DNA of 32,280 nt from positions 1-32,280 of the forward strand of contig JADYZQ010000128.1 in the NCBI GenBank assembly GCA_020853015.1. The letters run 5' to 3'. The notes beneath the pieces are model-generated. The model was not told the DNA's origin, made no database searches, and worked only from the letters and a program-made list of their open reading frames with translations. The stretch comes from Deltaproteobacteria bacterium. Lineage in GTDB: Bacteria; UBA10199; DSSB01. Both the position numbers and the translations under genes were made by a program. Below are positions 9,701 through 16,944 of this stretch, one piece after another (positions within the stretch are counted from its first letter, which is position 1; each line of letters opens with the position of its first letter).

Positions 9701-9902
9701 CGATGATGTCGACGACGTCCGACTCCATGATCTCCGGCGCGGCCCCCTCGTAGGTGACGGAGATGTTGACGACGGGGAAGTCCACGTCGGGCATCTCGCT
9801 GATGCCCATACGCGACAAGCTGATCGCGCCGAACAGGATGAGACCGACCATCAGCATCCAGGCGAAGACGGGGTTTTTGATGGAGATGTCGGCTAAATTC
9901 AT
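6759..9902 (-). CDS. RND-family (HAE1/AcrB-like) efflux transporter permease
   Basis: Starts MNLADISIKNPVFAWMLMVGLILFG; GIVVDDAIMILENI (TM4 DD pair) and LLMGIVKKNSILLVDF (TM10 Lys). ATG at 9902 overlaps the upstream stop. Confidence 0.95.
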   Translation of the reverse strand: MNLADISIKNPVFAWMLMVGLILFGAISLSRMGISEMPDVDFPVVNISVTYEGAAPEIMESDVVDIIEDAVLSIQGIRNITSSSRQEEANITIEFELNRDIDVALQEVQTKIAQAQNRLPTDIDPPIVTKTNPEDQPIMWISLSGDKPLRFLMEYARDQLKDKMQTVSGVGEVLLSGFVEPNLRIWIDPKKLDAWELTVQDVIDAVQSEHREIPAGRIETQEKEYNLRSMGEVFTPEEFGNIVIRTRGGQPIYKPIYMRDVARVEAGLDDIRRISRTNGLTAVGLGIKKQRGSNAVAVADAVKKKMDEIRPTLPEGLKLAVNFDSTRFIKQTVNDLQHELVLAAILTAIVCLLFLASFTSTFNILLAIPVSIVGSFTFLYFAGFTINNFTMLGLILAIGIVVDDAIMILENIVRHQEMGKTPMQAAKDGAREITGAAVAATLAIIAIFIPVIFMKGIIGKFFFQFGVTMAVAVGLSLIEALTLTPMRLSYMKVKHGDQNRFGRAVDGVFGGLIRVYERVLRFGLNWRWSVILVSVALFAASFLVLPKVKKEFVPAQDQSMFLIRLQTPLGSSLAYTDGMMKQAEAMISKHPEVVRYFAAVGGFGGGEVNTGIVFVTLKDPKERPIDPKLGRPLKQSDLMSRVREELNTLPDLKVVIQDLSTRGFTAQRGFPVEFTVRGPDWEKLTQVSEDLMKKMKGNPYFVDVDTDYQFGQPEIQITPNRDAAQARQVSVEDIGRVINAMIGGAKTGKFTEAGHRNDIRVRLEEDARQSSKDIDRLYVRNQRGELVKLSDVVTIKQRETLKSITRKDRERAIGIFANVGPGKSQDEALKEVDKLAKEALPAGYRTVLSGSAETFKESFQSLLFVLVLGIIVAYMVLGSQYNSFIHPFTVLLALPFSVSGAWLALYLTNQSLNIYSFIGVILLMGIVKKNSILLVDFTNQRREAGLDKTAALLSACPQRLRPVLMTSFATLAAAVPPALGLGAGSETRVPMATVIIGGVFISTLLTLFVVPCAYSLLAWLERKKYHVEELEEAPEAAWEDEEKRARA

Positions 9903-11173
9903 GGCATCGCTCCCGCGGTGACCTGGAGGGCCAGCCAATCCAGCCAGGTCTGCACCTCGGCCGTGTTGCGCTGGCGGAGGGCGTCCAGCCAGGTCTGCTG
10001 AGACTGCAGCAGGTCGAGGGTGTTGATCAGGCTGTCGGTGAAATCTTTGGCCTGCAGGTTATAGCTGATCCGGGCCTTTTCGGACGCGCTCTGGAATTTT
10101 TGAAATTGGTTCCGCGAGGAGACGTAGCCGTCGTAGGACTTCCGAACCTCGGTGCCGGCGCTGCGGCGCGTGAGCTCTTCCTGAAGCTGGGCCTGCTTGG
10201 CCAGGGTCTTGGCCTCGCGGATCTGGCCCACCGTCTCCCAGTTGAACACCGGGATCCCAACGTTGAAAGTCGCGTCCCATTTGATGTCGCGCTGGAAACC
10301 GGCGCGGTACGGGTAATAGTTGGCGGTCACGTCGGCCTGGGGCAGCAGGTCGCCTTGCCGAATCTTCACCTCGCCTCGGGCCAGTTGCACGGCGTCGCGG
10401 GCGGCTTGGACGTCGGGTCGGGCCTCGACCATGGCGGCGTATTCCGCAAGGGGCTTGAGGTCGCGCACGGGCGGGGAGCCGTAGTCGATCTGCGGCTGGG
10501 GGGTCAGGCCGGTCAGGAAAGCCAGGGTGTCGTAGGCGATTTGGCGCTCGCCCCGCTTGCGCTCGAGCTCGGCTTCGTTGAGCGCGATGTCGGTCTCCAG
10601 CAGGGCGGCCTCGCTGTCTCGGGACTTGCCCAGGCGCACCCGCTCTTTCAGCTCCCCGATGCTGCGCCGCTCCACCTGGATGATCTTTTGGAAGATCTCG
10701 ATGTCGCGCTCGATCTTCACGATGGTCAGGAAGACGATCGCGACGTCCTGGAAGAGCAGCCGCTCGGCGTTGCGCTTAAGCAGGCGCTTCTGAGACTCGT
10801 TCACCTTCGCCAGCTTGAGGGCGCGGAATTCCTTGAAGCCCTTGAAAATGGGCTGCTTCAGCGTCACCGCCACCGAGGGCCGGCTGAATTGAGTGAAGGT
10901 GCTGCCGACCTGTCCCGCGCCGTCGCTCTGCGAGGAGGAGTCCTGGAGGATTTCCTGGACGTTGATCGACAGCTTGGGCAGCACCGAGCCGAGGGCCTGG
11001 GTGTAGAGCGTCTGGGCGCGGGCGATCTCTTGGTCGCTGATCGCGACCTGCTCGCTGCGGGCCAAGGCGAGTTCATAGCACTCCATCATTCCCATCTTCT
11101 TCTCGGCGGCGTCCGAGGGAGGGGCCGCCGACAGGCCGAGGGCGACGAGCGTCAAAATTAAGAGGCGCTTCAC
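9899..11173 (-). CDS. TolC-family outer membrane efflux protein
   Basis: Signal peptide followed by MECYELALARSEQVAISDQEIARAQTLYTQALGSVLPKLSI and a long helical repeat architecture; GTG start overlaps the tetR stop by 4 nt. Confidence 0.9.
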   Translation of the reverse strand: MKRLLILTLVALGLSAAPPSDAAEKKMGMMECYELALARSEQVAISDQEIARAQTLYTQALGSVLPKLSINVQEILQDSSSQSDGAGQVGSTFTQFSRPSVAVTLKQPIFKGFKEFRALKLAKVNESQKRLLKRNAERLLFQDVAIVFLTIVKIERDIEIFQKIIQVERRSIGELKERVRLGKSRDSEAALLETDIALNEAELERKRGERQIAYDTLAFLTGLTPQPQIDYGSPPVRDLKPLAEYAAMVEARPDVQAARDAVQLARGEVKIRQGDLLPQADVTANYYPYRAGFQRDIKWDATFNVGIPVFNWETVGQIREAKTLAKQAQLQEELTRRSAGTEVRKSYDGYVSSRNQFQKFQSASEKARISYNLQAKDFTDSLINTLDLLQSQQTWLDALRQRNTAEVQTWLDWLALQVTAGAMP

Positions 11174-11784
11174 GACCGCACCCCCTTCGTGAAGATGTCG
11201 ACGAAGCTCTCGAGCATTGCGTCTTCGGGCAGGGGGAAGTGATCCTTCGCCTTAAAGACGAGGGTGATGAGGATATAATGATGGATCATAGCGATGAAGG
11301 CCCGGGCCAGGATCGCGGGGTCGAGCCCCCGCGCCTCCTTCACGCGGATCTTTTGATGGAAAAACTCCTGTAGGAATTCCAAGAGCGGCAGCCTCTGCTT
11401 GAAGAAGAGCTGGCCCAGGTGGTGGCTCTCGAGGGCCGCGAACAGCATGACACGGAGGAACCAAAGGTTTTCCCGGTGCTTGTGCACGATGATCTTGGAA
11501 ATCTCCAACAGGCCCTCGGCGATGGGAAGATCGAGGGTCTTGCGCAGCTCCCGGCCGACCTGGGCGTCGAAGTCCTCCAGTTTGACTTGGAGGAGGGCGG
11601 TATAGAGGTCTTCCTTGGTCTTGAAGTGCCGGAATAGCAGGGCCTCGTTCACCCCCGACTCGAGGGCGATGGCTCGGGTGGTGGTGCCGACGAAGCCGCG
11701 CTCGGAGAAAAGCCGGCCGGCGGCCTCGAGGATGCGGGCCTCCCGTTCGGAAAAGGATAGACGCTGGGTCTTGGCGACAGACAT
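11170..11784 (-). CDS. TetR/AcrR-family transcriptional regulator
   Basis: N-terminal HTH ARILEAAGRLFSERGFVGTTTRAIALESGVNEALLFRHFKTKEDLYTALL. Confidence 0.95.
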   Translation of the reverse strand: MSVAKTQRLSFSEREARILEAAGRLFSERGFVGTTTRAIALESGVNEALLFRHFKTKEDLYTALLQVKLEDFDAQVGRELRKTLDLPIAEGLLEISKIIVHKHRENLWFLRVMLFAALESHHLGQLFFKQRLPLLEFLQEFFHQKIRVKEARGLDPAILARAFIAMIHHYILITLVFKAKDHFPLPEDAMLESFVDIFTKGVRS

Positions 11785-11786
11785 AA

Positions 11787-11806
11787 AAGTAAGTGTTTAC
11801 TTACTT
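11787..11806. promoter_or_regulatory. Probable TetR-family operator, perfect dyad AAGTAAGT-GTTT-ACTTACTT
   Basis: 8-bp perfect inverted repeat with 4-nt spacer, 2 nt upstream of the tetR ATG; overlaps a minus-strand TATAAG (+ strand cttata 11804-11809). Confidence 0.75.
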
Positions 11807-11955
11807 ATACCCATCCTTGACTTGGGTCAAACCCTATTTCCGTTGTATCGGGAGGGAGCTGCATCTATTTTCCGATGTTTTTTCAAGACCTGCTGTGACG
11901 CCTCGGCCCCGCCGGCGTCGCAATCTGCAGCAGCGAGGCAGGTTTCAGGATTCGC

Positions 11956-12525
11956 ATGAACCGGAAGCAAAGCCCGAGTCAAGACCCGGATCTCGAGGCC
12001 CTGCGCCGCTGTCGGCAAGGGGATCGGCGGGCCTTTGCCGAAATCGTCGACCGCCACAAGCAGGGGGTGTTTCGCTTGGTCTACCGCTGGCTGGGACAAA
12101 AGGAACGGGCCGAAGAGCTGGCCCAGGAGGTGTTCCTCAAGGCCTACCGCGAGCTTGAACGGTTCCGGGGTGACGCCAAGTTTTCGACCTGGATTTACCA
12201 GATCGCCCTCAATGCCTGCCGCGACGACTGGCGCAGCCGGCGGCGGCGTCCCGAGGCCCGCATCGAGCCCGACTTCCTCAACGCGCAGCCCGCCCCCGAG
12301 GCCTCCGCCGAGTCGGGCCTGATCGCCGAGTCCGAGGCCGAGACCCTGCGCCGCGCCCTGGACGGCCTCCCTCAGATCTACCGCGAGGCCCTGCTGCTGC
12401 GCTACTTCGGCGACCTGAGTTACGAGGAGATGGCTGAGCGAAGCGGGGAAGGGATCAGCAACCTCAAGATGCGCGTGGCCCGGGGCCTCGCGCAGCTGAG
12501 GAAACGATTGGAGAGACAGCCATGA
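11956..12525 (+). CDS. ECF-type RNA polymerase sigma factor
   Basis: Region 2 (AEELAQEVFLKAYRELERFRGDAKFSTWIYQIALNACRDDWR) and region 4 (LPQIYREALLLRYFGDLSYEEMAERSGEGISNLKMRVARGLAQLRKRL). Confidence 0.95.
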   Translation: MNRKQSPSQDPDLEALRRCRQGDRRAFAEIVDRHKQGVFRLVYRWLGQKERAEELAQEVFLKAYRELERFRGDAKFSTWIYQIALNACRDDWRSRRRRPEARIEPDFLNAQPAPEASAESGLIAESEAETLRRALDGLPQIYREALLLRYFGDLSYEEMAERSGEGISNLKMRVARGLAQLRKRLERQP

Positions 12526-13154
12526 CGGCGGAAGAAGCGAAAAGGCAATTGCGCGGGCTCCTTGGACCCGAATTCTCCGAAGAGGAAATCGCGGCGCTTC
12601 TTCGGGAAGAACCCGGGCTGGGCGAGGGCCTCGAGGGTTTCGCCGCGCGCTGGCGATCGCTACGCCGCGAGGTCCCCTCGCTGCCGGCCGACTTCACTGT
12701 GCGGGTGATGGACCGCCTCGAGGCGCCGGGCCTTTGGGAGCGGTTTCGCGCGCGTTGGCTCTCGGTCCCCAGGCTCGCCGCGGCCGGCGCCCTTGCGGCG
12801 GGTTTGGCCGGGGTCCTGTATCTGGGGTATTTTCGCGAGCCCGTCCTGGGGCCGCCCCTGAGCGTGCGCGAGGCCGCGGGCCCCGAGGGCCAAAAGGTCT
12901 ACTTCGTGCGCTTCGCCCTGCGCCAGCCCGGCGCCAAGCAGGTCGCCGTCGCGGGCGACTTCAATCAGTGGAACCCGGCGGCCTTGGCCCCTGTCGCGGA
13001 GGGCGAAGGCCTCTTCACGGTCGAGGTCCCGCTGACGGAGGGTACTTATAGTTACGCCTTCGTCGTCGACGGCAAGCGCTGGGTCGCTGACCCCTCGGCC
13101 GACCGCTGGGTGGATGACGGCTTCGGACAACGCAATTCGGTGATCAACTTGTAA
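12522..13154 (+). CDS. single-pass membrane anti-sigma-like protein with C-terminal CBM48/glycogen-binding-like domain
   Basis: 4-nt ATGA overlap with the sigma gene; one TM segment (LAAAGALAAGLAGVLYLGYF); C-term AKQVAVAGDFNQWNPAALAPVAEGEGLFTVEVPLTEGTYSYAFVVDGKRWVADP typical of CBM48/AMPK-type domains. Confidence 0.8.
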   Translation: MTAEEAKRQLRGLLGPEFSEEEIAALLREEPGLGEGLEGFAARWRSLRREVPSLPADFTVRVMDRLEAPGLWERFRARWLSVPRLAAAGALAAGLAGVLYLGYFREPVLGPPLSVREAAGPEGQKVYFVRFALRQPGAKQVAVAGDFNQWNPAALAPVAEGEGLFTVEVPLTEGTYSYAFVVDGKRWVADPSADRWVDDGFGQRNSVINL

Positions 13155-13155
13155 G

Positions 13156-13983
13156 ATGAAGAAGACCCTCGCCATTGGACTGCTTCTCCTCGGCCTCGCG
13201 GCCGCGGCGCCCCTGCGCGCCCAGGACGATTCCGAGATCGCCCGCCAAGCCGCGGCGTTCGGCGCCCCAAGCCCGGCCCTGAGCGCCTTTTTGACTAAAA
13301 GCGCGGCTGCGGGCGTCTCCCGAGATTTCACCCTGGAGGTGCTGAAAGAGGCCCAGGCGCTCGAGGCGCGCGGCATTCCCTCCGAGCCCTACCTGCTCAA
13401 GGCTAACGAGGGCCTCGCGAAGGGGGTCCCGCCGGCGAAGCTGGCCCCCGCGCTGCGTCAGACCCGGCAGCGCGGCGAGAGCGCCGCGGCCCTCGTCGAC
13501 CGCGTGGTCCCGGGCCGGGCGGCGGACCTGCGCTCGCCGGCGCGGCGGGCGGCGATCCTGCAGGTGCAATCCGCGATGCTGAACGGAAAATCCGCCGCGG
13601 ATTTAGAGAAGGGCCTCAAGTCCAAGGCCAAGGGCGGCAAGCTCACATGGGAAGAAATAGGCTCCGGCGCCCGTTCGCTGCAGCCCCGCCGTCACGGCGT
13701 GGTGTCGGCGAAGTCGACTCCCAAACGCGACGCCCTCGTTTCGCCGCAGATTCCGGCGGTGGAGGTGGATAAGGACAAGGGGCCGAAGGAAAAGGGCCCC
13801 GCGGAACTGCGCGGCCCGGCGCCCCACAAGGGGCTGAAGCCGGGAACCACCCAGAATCCCAAAGGCCGGCCGGAGTGGCATGCGCCCGAACGGCGGGGTC
13901 CCCAGGGCAAAGCGGGGAAAGGCCCCTCGCCATCCCAGAGCTTTTCCGGTAAGTCGAATCCCGGCAAGGGAAAGAATAAATAA
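13156..13983 (+). CDS. secreted protein of unknown function with basic, Pro/Gly/Lys-rich C-terminus
   Basis: Signal peptide MKKTLAIGLLLLGLAAAAPLRAQ; 1-nt gap after the upstream stop; low-complexity tail. Confidence 0.75.
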   Translation: MKKTLAIGLLLLGLAAAAPLRAQDDSEIARQAAAFGAPSPALSAFLTKSAAAGVSRDFTLEVLKEAQALEARGIPSEPYLLKANEGLAKGVPPAKLAPALRQTRQRGESAAALVDRVVPGRAADLRSPARRAAILQVQSAMLNGKSAADLEKGLKSKAKGGKLTWEEIGSGARSLQPRRHGVVSAKSTPKRDALVSPQIPAVEVDKDKGPKEKGPAELRGPAPHKGLKPGTTQNPKGRPEWHAPERRGPQGKAGKGPSPSQSFSGKSNPGKGKNK

Positions 13984-14034
13984 TTGTGACCCGTCGATAC
14001 CAGGGGCGTCCCACGCGGGCATAAGGAGAAAGCC

Positions 14035-14787
14035 ATGAAATCTTTCTGCAAAGTTTTGACCTTCCTCGCAGCCTTCAGCCTGGCCCTGCCCGGCGCCCGG
14101 GCCGTCGACATCAACCTGGTCAACATCGACTTGGGCTCGCCCGAGGCGCGCCGCGCCGAGCAGCTCTACGGCAACGCCTACGGCTTTGCGCCCCAACAGG
14201 TGACGCCGGCCTTGCTGGCGCCCGCCGAAGAGGTGCCCGCGATTATGCAGATCGCGCAGGCGGCGGGGACCTTGCCTCTCTCTGTCTGGATGATGCGCAA
14301 GATGGGCATGAGCTATTCGAACATCCTGCAGAGCTTCTCGGTAGCCCCGCTGGTGGCGATGGGAAGTCCGGTGACGGATCCCTATTATATTCAAACGACA
14401 CGCACTCATTTTTTGCAGAATATCCTGCAAGTCAACCCGATCCTTTTCCCTAAGATCCCTCTGGTCGGCCCCGACTTCACCCGCTTCCTGATCTACCCGG
14501 TGCACAAAGAACACGGCTACTGGATGCCCCCGGGCATCGCCAAGAAATACGGCCTCTGGATCCCGCCGGGCCAGGCCAAGAAGATGGGCCTGTGGGGCGG
14601 GCCCGGCAAGGGCAAGGGCGGCTATTGGGTGGTCGACGACGACGGCGCCAAGGGCAAGAAGGGGAAGTGGGACAACGACGATGACGGCGGCTGGAAAAAA
14701 TCCGGCAAGGGTAAGGAACACGGCCATGGCAAGGGCGGCGGCGGTTGGAAGGCCGCCAAGGGCAATGGCAAGGGTGGCCGCAAATAA
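14035..14787 (+). CDS. secreted protein with 12-aa tandem repeats and Gly/Lys-rich C-terminus
   Basis: Signal peptide MKSFCKVLTFLAAFSLALPGARA; RBS aaggag upstream; tandem GYWMPPGIAKKY/GLWIPPGQAKKM/GLWGGPGKGKG then a GK/D-rich tail. Confidence 0.75.
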   Translation: MKSFCKVLTFLAAFSLALPGARAVDINLVNIDLGSPEARRAEQLYGNAYGFAPQQVTPALLAPAEEVPAIMQIAQAAGTLPLSVWMMRKMGMSYSNILQSFSVAPLVAMGSPVTDPYYIQTTRTHFLQNILQVNPILFPKIPLVGPDFTRFLIYPVHKEHGYWMPPGIAKKYGLWIPPGQAKKMGLWGGPGKGKGGYWVVDDDGAKGKKGKWDNDDDGGWKKSGKGKEHGHGKGGGGWKAAKGNGKGGRK

Positions 14788-14846
14788 TCCGGAACCCGAT
14801 GGATTCCCTGCCGATAATAGGGCGGGTGGAAGAAGGGCGGGCCATT

Positions 14847-14865
14847 CCTTAAGCTGGGCTTAAGG
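14847..14865. promoter_or_regulatory. Perfect 8-bp inverted repeat CCTTAAGC-TGG-GCTTAAGG
   Basis: Direct reading; lies between the GK-rich gene and the ASH-domain gene, 5 nt upstream of a TTGACA (14871-14876). Function unknown. Confidence 0.4.
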
Positions 14866-14921
14866 ATTCGTTGACAAGCCTTCGATTTTCAAGTCATTCT
14901 TCCTCCAAACGAGGAATCCCT

Positions 14922-15494
14922 ATGACGACGCTCTCATCCTTGATTCTGGCCAATGCCCTCCGCGAGGTATGGGTTTCCGGCCAAACCCCGGACCCTTCCT
15001 CGGCCTCCGCGTGCGGAGTGGAAGGTGTCGTCGGATCGACCGGCCTCGTCTCATTGCCCGATTTGCTTTCCCAGGGTTTCGTCGATCCTGCCTCCGCGCT
15101 GTTGCGGAGGGCGGAGTTTTTTGCGGGTCGCTCCCCGGCCGGCGTCACTAAAGAGCTTTCCGGGCCCGCCGAGGGCGCCGAGGCCGTCCCTCTGCAAAAC
15201 TGCTCTAATGTCACGGTTTCGGTCGGATCCATCTCTTTCGGCGACCAGCGGATCAATACTTCCAATACCCGTTATTTCACCATCAACAACCCCAACTGCT
15301 GCGCGGTCAACTACACCATTTCCGGCGGCGCTTACGGATTTACCCTCAGCAGCTCCGGCGGGACCATCCCCGCCAACGGCTCGGTCTCCGTCTCCGTGAC
15401 CTTCACGCCGACCAACGAGCAGTACTACAGCGGATCGATCAGCGTCAGCCCCGGCGGGGCGGGCGTCAACTTCAGCGGTCGCGGCATCCGCTGA
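14922..15494 (+). CDS. ASH (ASPM/SPD-2/Hydin-like) Ig-fold domain protein
   Basis: C-term SVGSISFGDQRINTSNTRYFTINNPNCCAVNYTISGGAYGFTLSSSGGTIPANGSVSVSVTFTPTNEQYYSGSISVS; ATG at 14922 has a gagga RBS (ORF track begins at 14871). Confidence 0.65.
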   Translation: MTTLSSLILANALREVWVSGQTPDPSSASACGVEGVVGSTGLVSLPDLLSQGFVDPASALLRRAEFFAGRSPAGVTKELSGPAEGAEAVPLQNCSNVTVSVGSISFGDQRINTSNTRYFTINNPNCCAVNYTISGGAYGFTLSSSGGTIPANGSVSVSVTFTPTNEQYYSGSISVSPGGAGVNFSGRGIR

Positions 15495-15546
15495 CCTTAG
15501 GGTTAATTTCCTTGAGTCGAAAATCGGCGCTGTGTAATCTTCCGGG

Positions 15547-16941
15547 ATGTCGCATCGCGATCTTCACCTGGATTTCAACGAGGCCTTCGCGCCGCAACAG
15601 CCGGCGGGCATCTCCGAGCCCGAGCTCGAGGCCGCCACCCCCAACTTCATCCAAGTCCACCGGGCCCTGCAGGCCATGCACGAGATCGGGCAGGTCCAGT
15701 TCCTACATCTGCCCTATCTGGACGAGGTCCTGGACAACGTCGAGCGTCGCGCCGAGGAGCTGCGCGGCTCTTTCGACAACATGGTGGTCCTGGGGATCGG
15801 CGGCTCCGGCCTCGGCGCCAAGGCCGTCGAAGAGGCGATCTTCGGGCCGATCTTCGCCGGCGGGGTTCCCTTGCCGGTCAAGCGCCTCTACGTCTTGGAC
15901 ACCCTCGACCCCGATTATTTAAGCCGCCTCTTCGACGGCCTGGATCTCGAGCGCAGCATCTTCAACGTGGTCAGCAAGTCGGGCAACACCGTCGAGACCA
16001 TGGCCCAGTTCATGTACCTCTACGATCTGCTCAAGAAGCGGCTCGGTCCCGAGCGCTTCCGCCGCCATTTGATCATGACCACCGACCCGCAGAAGGGGGC
16101 GCTGCGGCAGATCGCCCGCGAGGAGAACTTCGAGTGTTTCGACATCCTGCCGGGCGTGGGCGGGCGTTTTTCGGTGCTGTCGCCAGTGGGCCTGTTGCCC
16201 GCGGCCTTCCTGGGCGTCTCGATCCGCGAACTGGCCGAGGGTGCGATTCGGATGATCAAGCGTTGCAAGGGGGAGGACATTTGGACCAATCCCGCCGCGA
16301 TGTTGGCGATGGTCACCACCCTCCTGGCCGAACGGCGCGGGCGCAAGAATCTGGTCGTGTTCAATTATTCCGAGCGGCTCAACCGCTGCGCCGAGTGGTT
16401 CCGACAGCTCTGGGCCGAAAGTCTCGGCAAGCGCTACGACCTCGAGGGCAAGGAGGTCTGGGCCGGCATCACGCCCATCCAGGCCAGCGGGCCGCGCGAC
16501 CAGCACTCTCAGATGCAGCTCTACGCCGAGGGGCCGCGCGACAAGATGGTCATGCTCTGGTCGCAGGAAAAATTCGACGCCGATCTCAAGATTCCCAAGC
16601 TCTATCCCGAGATCGAAAGCCTGAGTTACTTGGGCGGCAAGACCTTCGCCGAGGTGCTCCACGCCGAAATGGTCGCCACCGAACAGTCGCTCAAGGAATC
16701 GGGGGTGCCCAGCTTCAAGCTGATGTGCTACGACGCCGACGCCTATACGCTGGGACAGCTCTTCTACCTCTTCGAGATCGCGACGGTCCACGTGGGCGGC
16801 CTGCTGGGCGTGAATCCCTACGATCAGCCCGGCGTCGAGCTCGGCAAGAAATACATTTACGGCAAGTTGGGCCGCACGGGCTCGGAGGAGTTCGGCGCGA
16901 CCCTGGCCCGCAAGCTCAAGGACAAGCGCTACGTCGTTTAG
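15547..16941 (+). CDS. pgi: glucose-6-phosphate isomerase
   Basis: VVLGIGGSGLGAKAVEEA, VSKSGNTVETM, GGRFSVLSPVGLLPAAFLG, QASGPRDQHSQMQLYAEG, GVNPYDQPGVELGKKY. Confidence 0.95.
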   Translation: MSHRDLHLDFNEAFAPQQPAGISEPELEAATPNFIQVHRALQAMHEIGQVQFLHLPYLDEVLDNVERRAEELRGSFDNMVVLGIGGSGLGAKAVEEAIFGPIFAGGVPLPVKRLYVLDTLDPDYLSRLFDGLDLERSIFNVVSKSGNTVETMAQFMYLYDLLKKRLGPERFRRHLIMTTDPQKGALRQIAREENFECFDILPGVGGRFSVLSPVGLLPAAFLGVSIRELAEGAIRMIKRCKGEDIWTNPAAMLAMVTTLLAERRGRKNLVVFNYSERLNRCAEWFRQLWAESLGKRYDLEGKEVWAGITPIQASGPRDQHSQMQLYAEGPRDKMVMLWSQEKFDADLKIPKLYPEIESLSYLGGKTFAEVLHAEMVATEQSLKESGVPSFKLMCYDADAYTLGQLFYLFEIATVHVGGLLGVNPYDQPGVELGKKYIYGKLGRTGSEEFGATLARKLKDKRYVV

Positions 16942-16944
16942 ACC

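Noticed and set aside
7173-9896. 907-aa ORF antisense to the RND gene
   Set aside because: Composition (Asp/His/Val/Leu-rich, low complexity) and complete overlap with a clear RND permease show it is a high-GC shadow frame.
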